Positions 33,615 through 42,626 of a DNA stretch of 64,000 nucleotides are shown in pieces. The DNA comes from an uncultured bacterium (GTDB taxonomy: Bacteria > Bacillota > Clostridia > Lachnospirales > Lachnospiraceae): positions 75,311 through 139,310 of the forward strand of contig CAOKFN010000003.1 in NCBI GenBank assembly GCA_948467735.1. Reading direction: 5' to 3'. The notes under the pieces are model-generated. The model was not told the DNA's origin and ran no database searches. It saw nothing but the letters and a program-made list of their open reading frames with translations. The first letter of the stretch is position 1. Every line of letters begins with the position of its first letter. A program made the translations under genes and the position numbers.

Positions 33615-36600
33615 ATGGCGGGCATTTCGCTAAGGAATAGTCTGGAGGCGTTAAATGCTAACAGGATGCTGGGCATCAATGCGTCTTCAAGAGCAAAGAG
33701 TACGGAAAAGCTTTCTTCGGGATACAAGATTAACCGGGCTGCGGACGATGCGGCAGGGCTGGCCATCTCCGAAAAAATGCGCAAATTAATCCGGGGGCTG
33801 AATCAGGGCACGTACAACGCTCAGGATGGAGTTTCATGGGTGCAGATAGGAGACGGGGCGCTGGAGGAAGCGCAGGATATGATCAAGAGAATGTCGGAGC
33901 TGACAATCAAATCCTTGAACGGAACCAATTCAAGCAGCGACAGGGCCGCCTTGGAGGCGGAATTTGAACAGCTTAAGGAGGAGCTGGATCGTGTCGGAAA
34001 GACTACGGAATTTAACGAGATGAATATTTTCTCGGAGCACAAGCCCCTCTGGCATCGCTGTAACGGGGACGTGAAGTGGGAGCCGGATCAGGTGCATGTG
34101 GTGACGGCGGGACAGAACGAACTTTCTTTTATGTATCGGGAGACGGAGGCGAGCGAGCCCCAGATTATGACGATCACGGTGCCGCCGGGGGAATATTCCA
34201 CCGTGGAGCTTTTGGACGAAATCGACGATGCGATCGCTTATTCCATGAGCGACAGTATCAGATTTTTCGTGGAATATAATAAGAACGGCTATGTTGACGC
34301 CACATTGGAGGGCGGCGCCATGCTTGACTGCGTTTTCGGCGGTCTGTCCTATCTTCTGTATGATATGTATAAGGGCGGCACCATGGGAGCGCTGATCGGT
34401 ACGACGATCTTTTCCAGCGAGGCCGCGAGGCTGGATATTGTGGCCAATAAAAACGACTCCATGTCTTTTACCATAGAGTATTTTGACGGAAGAGTGGAGC
34501 AGAAGTCCGTGTCCTTGAATGCGGGCAGGTATACCAGATCCCAGCTGATTGACTTAATCAACGCGCAGCTGACAGGCAGTTCCGTGGAGGCGTCCGCATA
34601 CGGCACCGGCATCAAGCTGGGAAGCTCCGACGCCATTGTCACCGGTTTTAAGGGGAATATGTTCCGAATTGACGGCGCGGATTACACTTCCGTGTTCTAC
34701 GACAATGTGCATTACGGCAGCGTCTCCCAGTATCACGCGGTATTTCGGGGAGGGTATGTGTTGAATACGGACGCCCGGGACGTGGAGCATGCGAAGATTA
34801 AAATCACCGATAACAATAACGTCCTGACCCTGCAGCCCAACCGCAGGGATACGCCCATCGATCTTGTCATCGACAAGGGCGAATACACCATGGAGGAGCT
34901 GGCGGGGAAATTAAACGCACTTTTTCAGGCGAACAATCTGGAGCTGAAAGCGTCCGTGATTTCCCAATACGCCTCCGTGGGGGATACAAATGTTCCGTTT
35001 AGGGGACTGGAGATTCGTTCCGAGCTCAAGGGCCCGGACAGTCTGGTAAATGTGGACAGGAATTCCAGCGCCTTTGACACCCTGTTTGTCACCAGAAATT
35101 ATAATGAATACGGATCCAAGGCTCAGGTGAGGAATGAGACCACCGCGGATAAGGACGCATGGTTTCGGGGCAGCAGAGATTTAGTATTTCCCCTCACGTT
35201 ATCTTCCGGCAATGATACCTTTCAAATTGCTTTTAAAAATACGGATTCCGCCGCCGCGGCAGTGACGCTGCAGCTGAGGGATGGACAATATAACAGCATG
35301 GGGGATTTGATTGCGGAAATCAATGCGAAAATAGGGGCGGACAGCGTCAGCAGCGGGAAGCTTCTGGCCAAGGAGGAGAACGGAAGAATTCGTATTGACG
35401 GCGTATCGGGGCAGGAGATTGACAATGTGACGGTCAAGGCCTTTGGCAGCGATAACGGCTTTGACACGCTGTTTCAAGGGTATATTGAGACAGTGTACCA
35501 CACCAGTCAGTCGGGAAGCTCCATTGTGCTGCCCGGAACCGCCTCCTCCGATTCCATGAATATCACCGTGGACGGAAAAACTTATACGGTGAAATTCCCC
35601 AGCGCCAATCCCACGCAGGATGAAATCAAAAAAGCCATTGAAGATACGATTCAGGCCAATAAGATTACCGCGGCGAATAACTTTGGCACGGTTTCCGGGA
35701 AAGGGTCCAGCAGCGACCGCAATTTCTCCGCCGCCGCCTCGGGCAGCGAGTCGGTCACGCCATGGTCGGATACCGCGTCCGGTTCCTCACAGAAGATTGA
35801 GGGAATGGTGGGATTTGAATATAACTATCCGGCGGTTCTGGAGCTGGGGCCCCAGCTTAGGGATGTAATGGTGATAAATTCCGGCAATAATAATATACTG
35901 CTGACCGTGGGCGACGAAAACGGAGAGGTGACGAAGGTTATCACCATTCCTTCGGGAACTTATAATCAGCAGAGTCTGGAGGGCGTTCTTCGGGACAAAA
36001 TCAATGAGGCGTTCGGGGCGGACAAGGGAATTACGGTGTCGCGAAACGGCAATAAAATTACTCTGACGTCCAAACTTCCGGAGGGTATGGACGGGGGCAG
36101 GACTTCTATTAAATGCGGCACGGGGGACAGCAGTTTTTTGAAATACTTAAATACTAAGGAGAGTCCGGCGGTCTGCGCCAGCACCGTCTCACTGGCGCCT
36201 TCCATCACGATTGCGGCGGGCAGCAATCAGTTTACTTTCCAATATACCGCGGGCGGCAGCACCCGTAACATTACGCTGAACTTGGACGCGGGAAATTATA
36301 CCCCGTCCTCCATTGTGGCGCAGATTCAGACACAGCTGAATAAAACGGGCACGGGCATTCAAGCCTCCCTTTCCAATAGCGGACAGCTGGTGCTGACCTC
36401 CGCCGCCGCGGGAAGCGGGACATCCATTTCCTACCACACAAGTACGGCGGGCAGCGCCATGGAAGCCCTGTACGGGCCGCTGACGGGAGCGTCCCCGGCC
36501 AATATTGTGGTTCCCGGCAATATACAGAGTCCCATTACGATTCCCCCCGGGGGACAGGATTTTTCGATTATAGTCAACGGCACAAAGGAGACGGTGACTT

Positions 36601-38462
36601 TGGACGGCGGGACTTATGATCGGAATCAGTTTCTTACGATGCTGAACAGCAAGCTGAGCGCCAAGAAGGTGGAGGCGTACCTGTCTGGCAATCGGCTGGG
36701 TTTCCGCACTGTGGATAAGGGACCGGGCGCGAGCCTTAAGATGGAATATCATAATGGAGGCAGCAGTATGGAGTCCATCTATGGCTTCTCTACCACCATG
36801 ATTCCGGGTGTGAAGGCCGAGTGGGACAACGGTTCATTGAAGCTGACCGCGGTGGATACCAATGGCAATGAAATGAAGAATAAAAACGTCTATGTCTCCT
36901 CCGCCGCCAGCGGCGGCCTGCTGCCGCCCACAGTGGTCAGAAGCAAGAGGGCGACGGCAAATTCCTCCGGATACCATTCCAGAAAATACAGTATTGTGGA
37001 CGGCGCGAATTTAAACGGCCCGGTGACTATTGATCAGTGGAATAACGATTTGAAGTTTCGGTATACGGAAAACGGCACGAACCATGACGTGTCCATTACA
37101 GTGAGCGACAAGGCCCCGTATACTTATGCGGAGCTTCAGGCCGAGCTGCAGGGAAAGATAGACGCGGCGGTGGGGGGAAGCGGCAAAGTCACGGTCACGG
37201 TGGATCAGTACGGCGTGGCGTTTACCGCCGTAAATAAGAGCAGCCAGTATCAATTCACAAATCTGTCGGGGGATTTTTATCAGAATGTCATGTGTGCCTG
37301 TGCGAAGAAAAGCTCGGCGCAGAATTTCAGCAATAAGGACGGCTCCCAGATTGTGCAGAAGGCGTATGTGGTTGGGCGAAAGGATATCAAGACCCAGCCT
37401 GTTGAGATTAACAAGGGCGTCAGCGACGAATTGTCCCTTGACTTAACCTATGCGGGAACGGTTCATAAGATACAGGTAACACTGGATCCGGGCAGATACA
37501 GCAGTGAGGACATCAAACGGCACCTGCAGCAGAAAATTGACGAAAAGCTGGTGGATATGGGCATGAAGGCCGGGCTGATTCAGGTGGGAGTCGGCGGCAT
37601 CAGCAGCGGCGTCGCGGGCGGAAACGATCAGAAGGCGCTGAATTTCAGCCTTTCCGACGCGGTGGCGGCGCCCGGAGAGGGAGATTATATCATCGACGGC
37701 GTGAGCGGAAACGCCGCCTTCGAGCTGTTTTATCAAACAGACGGCAAGATGGTTCCCTCTTATATTATGGGAACCAAGGATGTCACCAACGGAGTCGCGG
37801 TCAAGCCCGGGGAAACGGAATTGTCCGTCTGTGTGGACGGAAAGGTATATCACATGGAGCTGAGGGAAGGGCCGTATACGGCGGACGAGCTGATTGACGA
37901 GCTCAACGATAAGCTGATAGGGGCGGGCGCGCCGCTGTCGGCCTATGTGGATTTCGATACGGGACGGGTGAAGCTTGCCCATAAGCTGATGGACGCCCAT
38001 GATATCAGCTGGGTGTCGGGAAGCGCAAAGGACGAAATCTTTTTTGAGGAAGCGGGGGATTGGGAGGATTTGGAGCGCCGCGTCCAGCTCAGCGATGATA
38101 ATCCCGATTACATAGAGCTGAAGAGAAGCGAATTCAGCGCTTCGCTGGTGGGCATCCGTTCCCTGTGCATCACAAAGATAAAGTATGCCACCAAGGCGGT
38201 GGACAGGCTGTCCAGCGCGCTGGAAAAGATATCCGCCCTCAGAAGCACGTTTGGCAGCACCCAGAATCGTTTGGAGCATTCCATCAACAACAACAGAAAT
38301 AAGGCTGAGAATCTGCAGAGCGCGGAATCTAAGATACGGGATACGGATATGGCGAAGGAGATGGTGCGGCAGGCCTCCTATCAGATTCTGCATCAGGCCG
38401 GGATTTCCGTGCTGACGCAGGCGAACCAGAGCCGTGAGATGATTCTGGGGCTGCTGCAGTAG
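33615..38462 (+). CDS. Giant flagellin with about ten repeated central modules
   Basis: A 1615-residue protein; most flagellins have 250-500. Residues of about 1-140 form the conserved N-terminal D0/D1 helices (LEALNANRMLGIN, SSGYKINRAADDAAGLAISEKM), and the last 90 form the C-terminal D1/D0 helices (NRLEHSINNNRNKAENLQ, ISVLTQANQSREMILGLLQ). Between them lie about ten copies of a module with the core N-x-L/F-x-F ... V-x-L-x-x-G-x-Y-T-x-x-x-L-x-x-x-I-N-x-x-L, at about 34.17, 34.50, 34.86, 35.26, 35.94, 36.27, 36.59, 37.09, 37.47 and 37.85 kb; this resembles the flagellin IN motif. No HExxH protease motif is present. No other flagellar gene is in the window. Start chosen at 33615 (MAGISLRN) after GGGGGAATTGAAT. 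Confidence 0.9.
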   Translation: MAGISLRNSLEALNANRMLGINASSRAKSTEKLSSGYKINRAADDAAGLAISEKMRKLIRGLNQGTYNAQDGVSWVQIGDGALEEAQDMIKRMSELTIKSLNGTNSSSDRAALEAEFEQLKEELDRVGKTTEFNEMNIFSEHKPLWHRCNGDVKWEPDQVHVVTAGQNELSFMYRETEASEPQIMTITVPPGEYSTVELLDEIDDAIAYSMSDSIRFFVEYNKNGYVDATLEGGAMLDCVFGGLSYLLYDMYKGGTMGALIGTTIFSSEAARLDIVANKNDSMSFTIEYFDGRVEQKSVSLNAGRYTRSQLIDLINAQLTGSSVEASAYGTGIKLGSSDAIVTGFKGNMFRIDGADYTSVFYDNVHYGSVSQYHAVFRGGYVLNTDARDVEHAKIKITDNNNVLTLQPNRRDTPIDLVIDKGEYTMEELAGKLNALFQANNLELKASVISQYASVGDTNVPFRGLEIRSELKGPDSLVNVDRNSSAFDTLFVTRNYNEYGSKAQVRNETTADKDAWFRGSRDLVFPLTLSSGNDTFQIAFKNTDSAAAAVTLQLRDGQYNSMGDLIAEINAKIGADSVSSGKLLAKEENGRIRIDGVSGQEIDNVTVKAFGSDNGFDTLFQGYIETVYHTSQSGSSIVLPGTASSDSMNITVDGKTYTVKFPSANPTQDEIKKAIEDTIQANKITAANNFGTVSGKGSSSDRNFSAAASGSESVTPWSDTASGSSQKIEGMVGFEYNYPAVLELGPQLRDVMVINSGNNNILLTVGDENGEVTKVITIPSGTYNQQSLEGVLRDKINEAFGADKGITVSRNGNKITLTSKLPEGMDGGRTSIKCGTGDSSFLKYLNTKESPAVCASTVSLAPSITIAAGSNQFTFQYTAGGSTRNITLNLDAGNYTPSSIVAQIQTQLNKTGTGIQASLSNSGQLVLTSAAAGSGTSISYHTSTAGSAMEALYGPLTGASPANIVVPGNIQSPITIPPGGQDFSIIVNGTKETVTLDGGTYDRNQFLTMLNSKLSAKKVEAYLSGNRLGFRTVDKGPGASLKMEYHNGGSSMESIYGFSTTMIPGVKAEWDNGSLKLTAVDTNGNEMKNKNVYVSSAASGGLLPPTVVRSKRATANSSGYHSRKYSIVDGANLNGPVTIDQWNNDLKFRYTENGTNHDVSITVSDKAPYTYAELQAELQGKIDAAVGGSGKVTVTVDQYGVAFTAVNKSSQYQFTNLSGDFYQNVMCACAKKSSAQNFSNKDGSQIVQKAYVVGRKDIKTQPVEINKGVSDELSLDLTYAGTVHKIQVTLDPGRYSSEDIKRHLQQKIDEKLVDMGMKAGLIQVGVGGISSGVAGGNDQKALNFSLSDAVAAPGEGDYIIDGVSGNAAFELFYQTDGKMVPSYIMGTKDVTNGVAVKPGETELSVCVDGKVYHMELREGPYTADELIDELNDKLIGAGAPLSAYVDFDTGRVKLAHKLMDAHDISWVSGSAKDEIFFEEAGDWEDLERRVQLSDDNPDYIELKRSEFSASLVGIRSLCITKIKYATKAVDRLSSALEKISALRSTFGSTQNRLEHSINNNRNKAENLQSAESKIRDTDMAKEMVRQASYQILHQAGISVLTQANQSREMILGLLQ

Positions 38463-38477
38463 GATGGTGCGTTGGGG

Positions 38478-38502
38478 GGAACCTGCATTGCGGGTTCCTT
38501 TC
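38478..38502 (+). terminator. Hairpin after the flagellin gene
   Basis: Nine-pair stem GGAACCTGC / GCGGGTTCC with an ATT loop (38478-38498), then TTTCCC. The T tract is short but the position, 16 bases after the stop, fits a terminator. Confidence 0.65.
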
Positions 38503-38755
38503 CCATTGGCGCTCTCTTGACATTGCGTCATATCCTGCCTCTGAACTGGAAGATTAGCAGGCGGATGATAAAGCCGGAGCGCTTTCCGGGTTTTCGCACC
38601 CGAAAAATCCAGATGTGGGACGTTTTTTGATGAAATCGTGACAATTGTTTTTCATGGTTTGACACTGGACAGATCGCACCGAATACGGATGAAGCGCAGG
38701 AATTGAAACAGTTTTAAGGCCGATTTGGCGCCGCCGACAATTAGGGAGAGACAGT
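38503..38755 (+). other. Intergenic region before the OmpR-type regulator
   Basis: Two TTGACA boxes (about 38517 and 38661) are present, but neither has a good -10 box at the right distance. No ORF. It probably contains the promoter of the next gene. Confidence 0.4.
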
Positions 38756-39421
38756 ATGAAGCATATTTTGATCATAGACGATGACGTGCATATCGGAAAC
38801 GCCATAGAGGAAATGCTGAAAAAGGAAGGATACGGCGTTTGGCGTGCCTATTCGGGGACGGAAGCGGTCTTGGTTTTGTCTCAGAGGAAGCCGGATCTTG
38901 TGCTGCTCGATTTGATGCTGCCGGGATTGAGCGGGGAAGAAGTATTGGGGAAGATCAAAGGCGTTCCCGTCATTGTGCTCAGTGCGAAAGCGGATATTGA
39001 CCATAAGGCGGAGCTGCTTTTGGACGGGGCGGCGGATTATATCACCAAGCCTTTTCACCAAAAGGAGCTTCTGGCTAGGATTGCCGTACAGCTGCGGGAC
39101 GCCTCCTGCGCCGGGGGCCGGGCGCTGTTGACTTATCAGGATTTATCCCTTGACACGGACAGGCATATTGCCGTCGCCGCGGGCTGCGAACGGAAGCTGA
39201 CGCGCACTGAATATGCCATTTTGAAGCTCTTGATGAAGAATCCGTCCCAAGTGGTGACAAAATCGAGGCTCTTGGAGGAAATCAGCGAGGATACGCCGGA
39301 CTGCACGGAGAGCTCCTTAAAGACCCATATCAGCCACCTGCGGGCAAAGCTGCGGGAAGCGGGGCATAGGGAATATATCGAGGCAGTGTGGGGCATCGGT
39401 TTTAAGATGAAGGAAGAATAG
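38756..39421 (+). CDS. OmpR/PhoB-family response regulator
   Basis: A 221-residue regulator with a receiver domain (DDD pocket, phospho-acceptor Asp about 52 in LLDLMLPGLSG, Lys in YITKPF) and a C-terminal winged helix (about 125-221, ending VWGIGFKMKEE). It is the first gene of a set with an ABC-2 transporter and a histidine kinase, the arrangement of systems that sense and resist antimicrobial peptides or cell-wall stress. The kinase partner is probably the gene at 41657. GGGAGAGACAGT precedes the start. Confidence 0.92.
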   Translation: MKHILIIDDDVHIGNAIEEMLKKEGYGVWRAYSGTEAVLVLSQRKPDLVLLDLMLPGLSGEEVLGKIKGVPVIVLSAKADIDHKAELLLDGAADYITKPFHQKELLARIAVQLRDASCAGGRALLTYQDLSLDTDRHIAVAAGCERKLTRTEYAILKLLMKNPSQVVTKSRLLEEISEDTPDCTESSLKTHISHLRAKLREAGHREYIEAVWGIGFKMKEE

Positions 39422-39614
39422 ATTGTAAAATGATTTCGGTAAGCTATCAAAGGAAAATCTCAACCATATCTCAACTATTTTCTTAACCGTTTTCTCAACC
39501 GTTTTGGGTTAGAATAGCTTTATCAGACAGAGGAATTTTTAAGGCGCAGGAGGCGGGAACCGAAGCGTCTGCGAGCGGTCTGCGTCAGCAGACCAAAACT
39601 TGGGAGGAAAAGCT

Positions 39615-40520
39615 ATGGAATATGTTTTGAAGACCAATGGTTTGAGGAAGGTGTACGGAAACAACAAGGTGCTGGACGGACTTTCCATGCATGTGCCAAA
39701 GGGTGCAATCTACGGGTTTGTGGGCAGGAACGGCGCGGGGAAGACAACGTTAATCCGTCTGATCTGCGGTCTGCAGGAACCCACGGAGGGGGAGTATTTT
39801 CTCTATGGGATAGGCGGCAGGGAGAAGGAAATCGAGAAGAGCCGCAGAAGGATGGGCGGGGTGGTGGAGACGCCGTCCATTTATCTTGACATGTCGGCGC
39901 AGGAGAACCTGAAGGAGCAGTATCGGATCCTTGGCCTGCCGTCCTTTGAGGAGATTCCCGATCTGTTGAAGCTGGTGGGCCTTGAGGATACGGGGAAGAA
40001 AAAGGCGAAGAATTTTTCTTTGGGAATGCGGCAGAGGCTGGGCATTGCCATAGCCTTGGCGGGCAATCCCGACTTTCTGGTGCTGGATGAGCCGGCCAAT
40101 GGGCTTGACCCTCAGGGGATTGTGGAGATGCGGGAGCTTATTTTGAGGCTGAATAGGGAGTATGATATCACGGTTTTGATATCAAGCCATATTTTGGATG
40201 AGCTTTCAAGGATTGCCACGCATTTTGGTTTTATTGACAAAGGGCGGATGGTAAAGGAAATCAGCGCCGCCGAGCTGGAAGCGGCTTGCCGGAAATGCAT
40301 CCGCGTGACCGTGTCGGATATGAAGGCGCTGTGCCGGACGCTGGATGGGAAGGGGCTGGATTATACGGTGATTTCCGGAAATCAGGCGGATATTTTCGGA
40401 AAGATTTCGGTTACGGAGCTTGCCTTGGCTTTGGATAAGGAAAAATGCGAGGTCAATTCCATGCAGGAGTGGGAGGAGAGCCTTGAAAATTATTATATGA
40501 GTATTCTTGGGCAGGGATGA
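39615..40520 (+). CDS. ABC transporter ATP-binding protein (bacitracin-resistance type)
   Basis: A 301-residue ATPase with Walker A GRNGAGKTT (about 37-45), signature FSLGMRQRLG, Walker B FLVLDEPANGLDP and H-loop ISSHI, followed by the C-terminal extension typical of BcrA-like ATPases. It should energise the permease at 40809. GGGAGGAAAAGCT fixes the start at 39615. The gap to the response regulator is 193 bases and the gap to the permease, 288 bases, is filled by the structured repeats of locus D. Confidence 0.92.
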   Translation: MEYVLKTNGLRKVYGNNKVLDGLSMHVPKGAIYGFVGRNGAGKTTLIRLICGLQEPTEGEYFLYGIGGREKEIEKSRRRMGGVVETPSIYLDMSAQENLKEQYRILGLPSFEEIPDLLKLVGLEDTGKKKAKNFSLGMRQRLGIAIALAGNPDFLVLDEPANGLDPQGIVEMRELILRLNREYDITVLISSHILDELSRIATHFGFIDKGRMVKEISAAELEAACRKCIRVTVSDMKALCRTLDGKGLDYTVISGNQADIFGKISVTELALALDKEKCEVNSMQEWEESLENYYMSILGQG

Positions 40521-40540
40521 AGGAAAGTCCGGCTAAGGAA

Positions 40541-40800
40541 TGTCGAGACGGAACTGGAATATTAAAAACAGTCCCGAAACGGAAACACATTGTGCCAAGG
40601 CACATGGGAGAATTTTCAGATGCGTCCTATGCAGCTGAAAATTTCTCCCCTATATGGGCGTTGCAGTGCAGGGACGGAACTGGAATATTAAAAACAGTCT
40701 CGAAACGAAGGTGCCCGGAAGGGTTTTCAGACGCGTATGCGGCTGAATAACCCTTCCATTATAGGGGCACCGTAGTGTCGAGACGGAACTGGAATAGGAG
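40541..40800 (+). repeat. Structured intercistronic element, stub plus two long modules (locus D)
   Basis: Starts with a 3' stub (CGAGACGGAACTGGAATA, 40544-40561). Module 1: GTCCC 40571-40575 with GGGAC 40671-40675, and a long arm 40606-40618 with 40636-40649; a short extra hairpin TGTGCC/GGCACA (40591-40604) is inserted on the 5' side. Module 2: GTCTCG 40697-40702 with CGAGAC 40779-40784, GGTGCCC 40710-40716 with GGGCACC 40765-40771, GGAAGGGTT 40717-40725 with AACCCTTCC 40749-40757. No small hairpins of the first type. It ends in GGAACTGGAATAGGAG, the ribosome site of the permease gene. Confidence 0.92.
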
Positions 40801-40808
40801 ATATCAAT

Positions 40809-41636
40809 ATGAGCAAGCTTTTGGCGTCTAATTTTTCTCGGTTGAAGAAAAATAAGGTTTTTTGGGTGGAGTGTATCTGTATGGTGCTGTTTGGCCTGTA
40901 TCTTGTGGGGAGGAAATATCTGGAACGGCTTAAGTATCAGGAAGAATCCGTGCTGGACAACGGCTTTTTCGCGTATGTTCTTGTGATTGGGTTTGCTATG
41001 GCGGCATTTGGCAGTTTGTTCTTGGGGACGGAATACAGTGACGGCACCATTCGGAATAAATTGATTGTGGGACATACAAGGATGCGGATTTATCTCGCGA
41101 ATCTCATTGTCAGTCTGGCGGCGGGCGGGCTTATGTGCCTGTGCTTTATCATTCCGGCGGCGGCGCTGGGAATTTTGCTGCTGGGGATGTTTGAGACGAA
41201 GATGAGTACGCTTCTGTGGATACTGCTGGGGAGCTTTCTGCTGACGGCGGCGTTTGGCTCCATCTTTACGCTGTTTGGGATGTTATGCAGCAATAAGGCG
41301 GGCGCCGCGGCGGGCTGTCTGCTGCTTGTGCTTGGTTTGTTCATTCCGGCGGTGGTGGTAAACGGCAGGCTGGACGCGCCGGAATATGTTACCAGTTATC
41401 GCATGTCGGAGTCCGAGGGAATGGAAGCATATGCGGAACCGAACCCCAAGTATCTGACGGGAACGGCGAGGGAGGTCTATCAGTTCGTCTATGATTTCCT
41501 GCCCACGGGTCAGGCAATGCAGTATTCCTTTATGACAGCAATAAATTTGTGGCAGATGCCCTTGTATTCCCTGCTGATTTCAGTGTGTACCACCGGGGCG
41601 GGAGTGTTTTTGTTCCGGAAGAAAAATATAAAATAA
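40809..41636 (+). CDS. ABC-2 type permease
   Basis: A 275-residue membrane protein with about six hydrophobic segments: one at about 18-35, and others at about 57-75, 95-125, 135-160, 165-185 and 245-265. It has the long loop between the last two that is usual for BcrB-like permeases. It forms a transporter with the ATPase upstream, probably for a peptide antibiotic or lipid. Its ribosome site AGGAG lies in the end of the structured repeat. The kinase gene starts 20 bases after its stop. Confidence 0.85.
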   Translation: MSKLLASNFSRLKKNKVFWVECICMVLFGLYLVGRKYLERLKYQEESVLDNGFFAYVLVIGFAMAAFGSLFLGTEYSDGTIRNKLIVGHTRMRIYLANLIVSLAAGGLMCLCFIIPAAALGILLLGMFETKMSTLLWILLGSFLLTAAFGSIFTLFGMLCSNKAGAAAGCLLLVLGLFIPAVVVNGRLDAPEYVTSYRMSESEGMEAYAEPNPKYLTGTAREVYQFVYDFLPTGQAMQYSFMTAINLWQMPLYSLLISVCTTGAGVFLFRKKNIK

Positions 41637-41656
41637 GGCGGAGGGGTGTGGGTATT

Positions 41657-42541
41657 ATGGTTTGGCTTTTCATACTCTGCGGGGTTCTGGCGGCGCTGTC
41701 GGCCGGTCTTATGATGAAGGTAATTTTGATGAGGAGGGCGGCGGATGAAATACGCCAAGGCTTTGAAGAGAAGCTGAAGGAAGATACCAACACCCTGATT
41801 TCCATTTCCTCCGGAGACAAGGCCATGCGCAGACTTGCGGGCAGCATAAATATTCAGCTGAGGGCTCTGCGCAGAATCAGGCACCGTTATGTGCAGGGGG
41901 ATTTGGAGCTGAAGAACGCCATCACAAATATTTCCCATGATATCCGCACCCCTCTCACCGCCGTCTGCGCTTATCTGGATTTGCTGGACGCATGTGAAAA
42001 GAGCGCCGAGGCTGCAAAATATCTGGCAATTATCAGAAACAGGACGGAAATGCTTGGGCAGCTTACGGAAGAATTATTCTGCTATTCCGTAACGACGGCT
42101 CCCAATCAGGAGTTCGTCATGGAGGAGATTGTGATGAACGGGGTGCTGGAGGAGAGCATTGCGGGTTTTTATGCGGTATTGCAGGAAAAAAATATTATGC
42201 CCAAGGTGCGAATCACGGAGAAAAAAATTGTCCGCAGGCTGAACCGGGACGCGCTTCTTCGAGTGTTTGCAAATATTATAAACAACGCCGTAAAGTACAG
42301 CGACGGGGACTTGGAGGTTGAGCTGACGGAGCTGGGGGAGGTTATTTTCTCCAACAGGGCCTCCCGGTTAAATGAGGTTCAGGTGGGGAAGCTTTTCGAC
42401 CGGTTTTATACGGTGGAAGCGTCCAGAAAATCCACAGGTCTGGGGCTGTCGATTGCCAAGACGCTGACGGAGCGGATGAACGGGACGATTCTGGCCGGAT
42501 ATGAAAACGGCAGGTTATGGATTAAGATTGTGATGGGATGA
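41657..42541 (+). CDS. Sensor histidine kinase, small-sensor type
   Basis: A 294-residue kinase with one clear N-terminal membrane segment (about 1-24), a short linker, a HisKA domain with NISHDIRTPLTAV (His about 99), an N box FANIINNAVKYSDGD and a lid KSTGLGLSIAKTL. The lack of an extracellular sensor domain is typical of kinases that read the state of a partner ABC transporter, here the ATPase/permease pair upstream. Its regulator should be the OmpR-type protein at 38756. Start taken at 41657; the ribosome site (GGAGGGGTGTGGGTATT) is rather far. Confidence 0.88.
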   Translation: MVWLFILCGVLAALSAGLMMKVILMRRAADEIRQGFEEKLKEDTNTLISISSGDKAMRRLAGSINIQLRALRRIRHRYVQGDLELKNAITNISHDIRTPLTAVCAYLDLLDACEKSAEAAKYLAIIRNRTEMLGQLTEELFCYSVTTAPNQEFVMEEIVMNGVLEESIAGFYAVLQEKNIMPKVRITEKKIVRRLNRDALLRVFANIINNAVKYSDGDLEVELTELGEVIFSNRASRLNEVQVGKLFDRFYTVEASRKSTGLGLSIAKTLTERMNGTILAGYENGRLWIKIVMG

Positions 42542-42626
42542 GCGGCCTGCGGGGCGCCGCCTCTCGGCATTCTCTGCCCCAGCCGGGAGACGAGGCGTCT
42601 GAAAAACAGTTTCCGGCAGATATGCT

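Noticed and set aside
33615..38462. Flagellinolysin (flagellin with a metalloprotease domain)
   Set aside because: The length suggested it, but no HExxH motif is visible in the central region, which is made of repeated beta modules.
37443..38531. 362-codon frame on the minus strand opposite the flagellin C terminus
   Set aside because: It is antisense to the conserved flagellin end and shows no domain or ribosome site.
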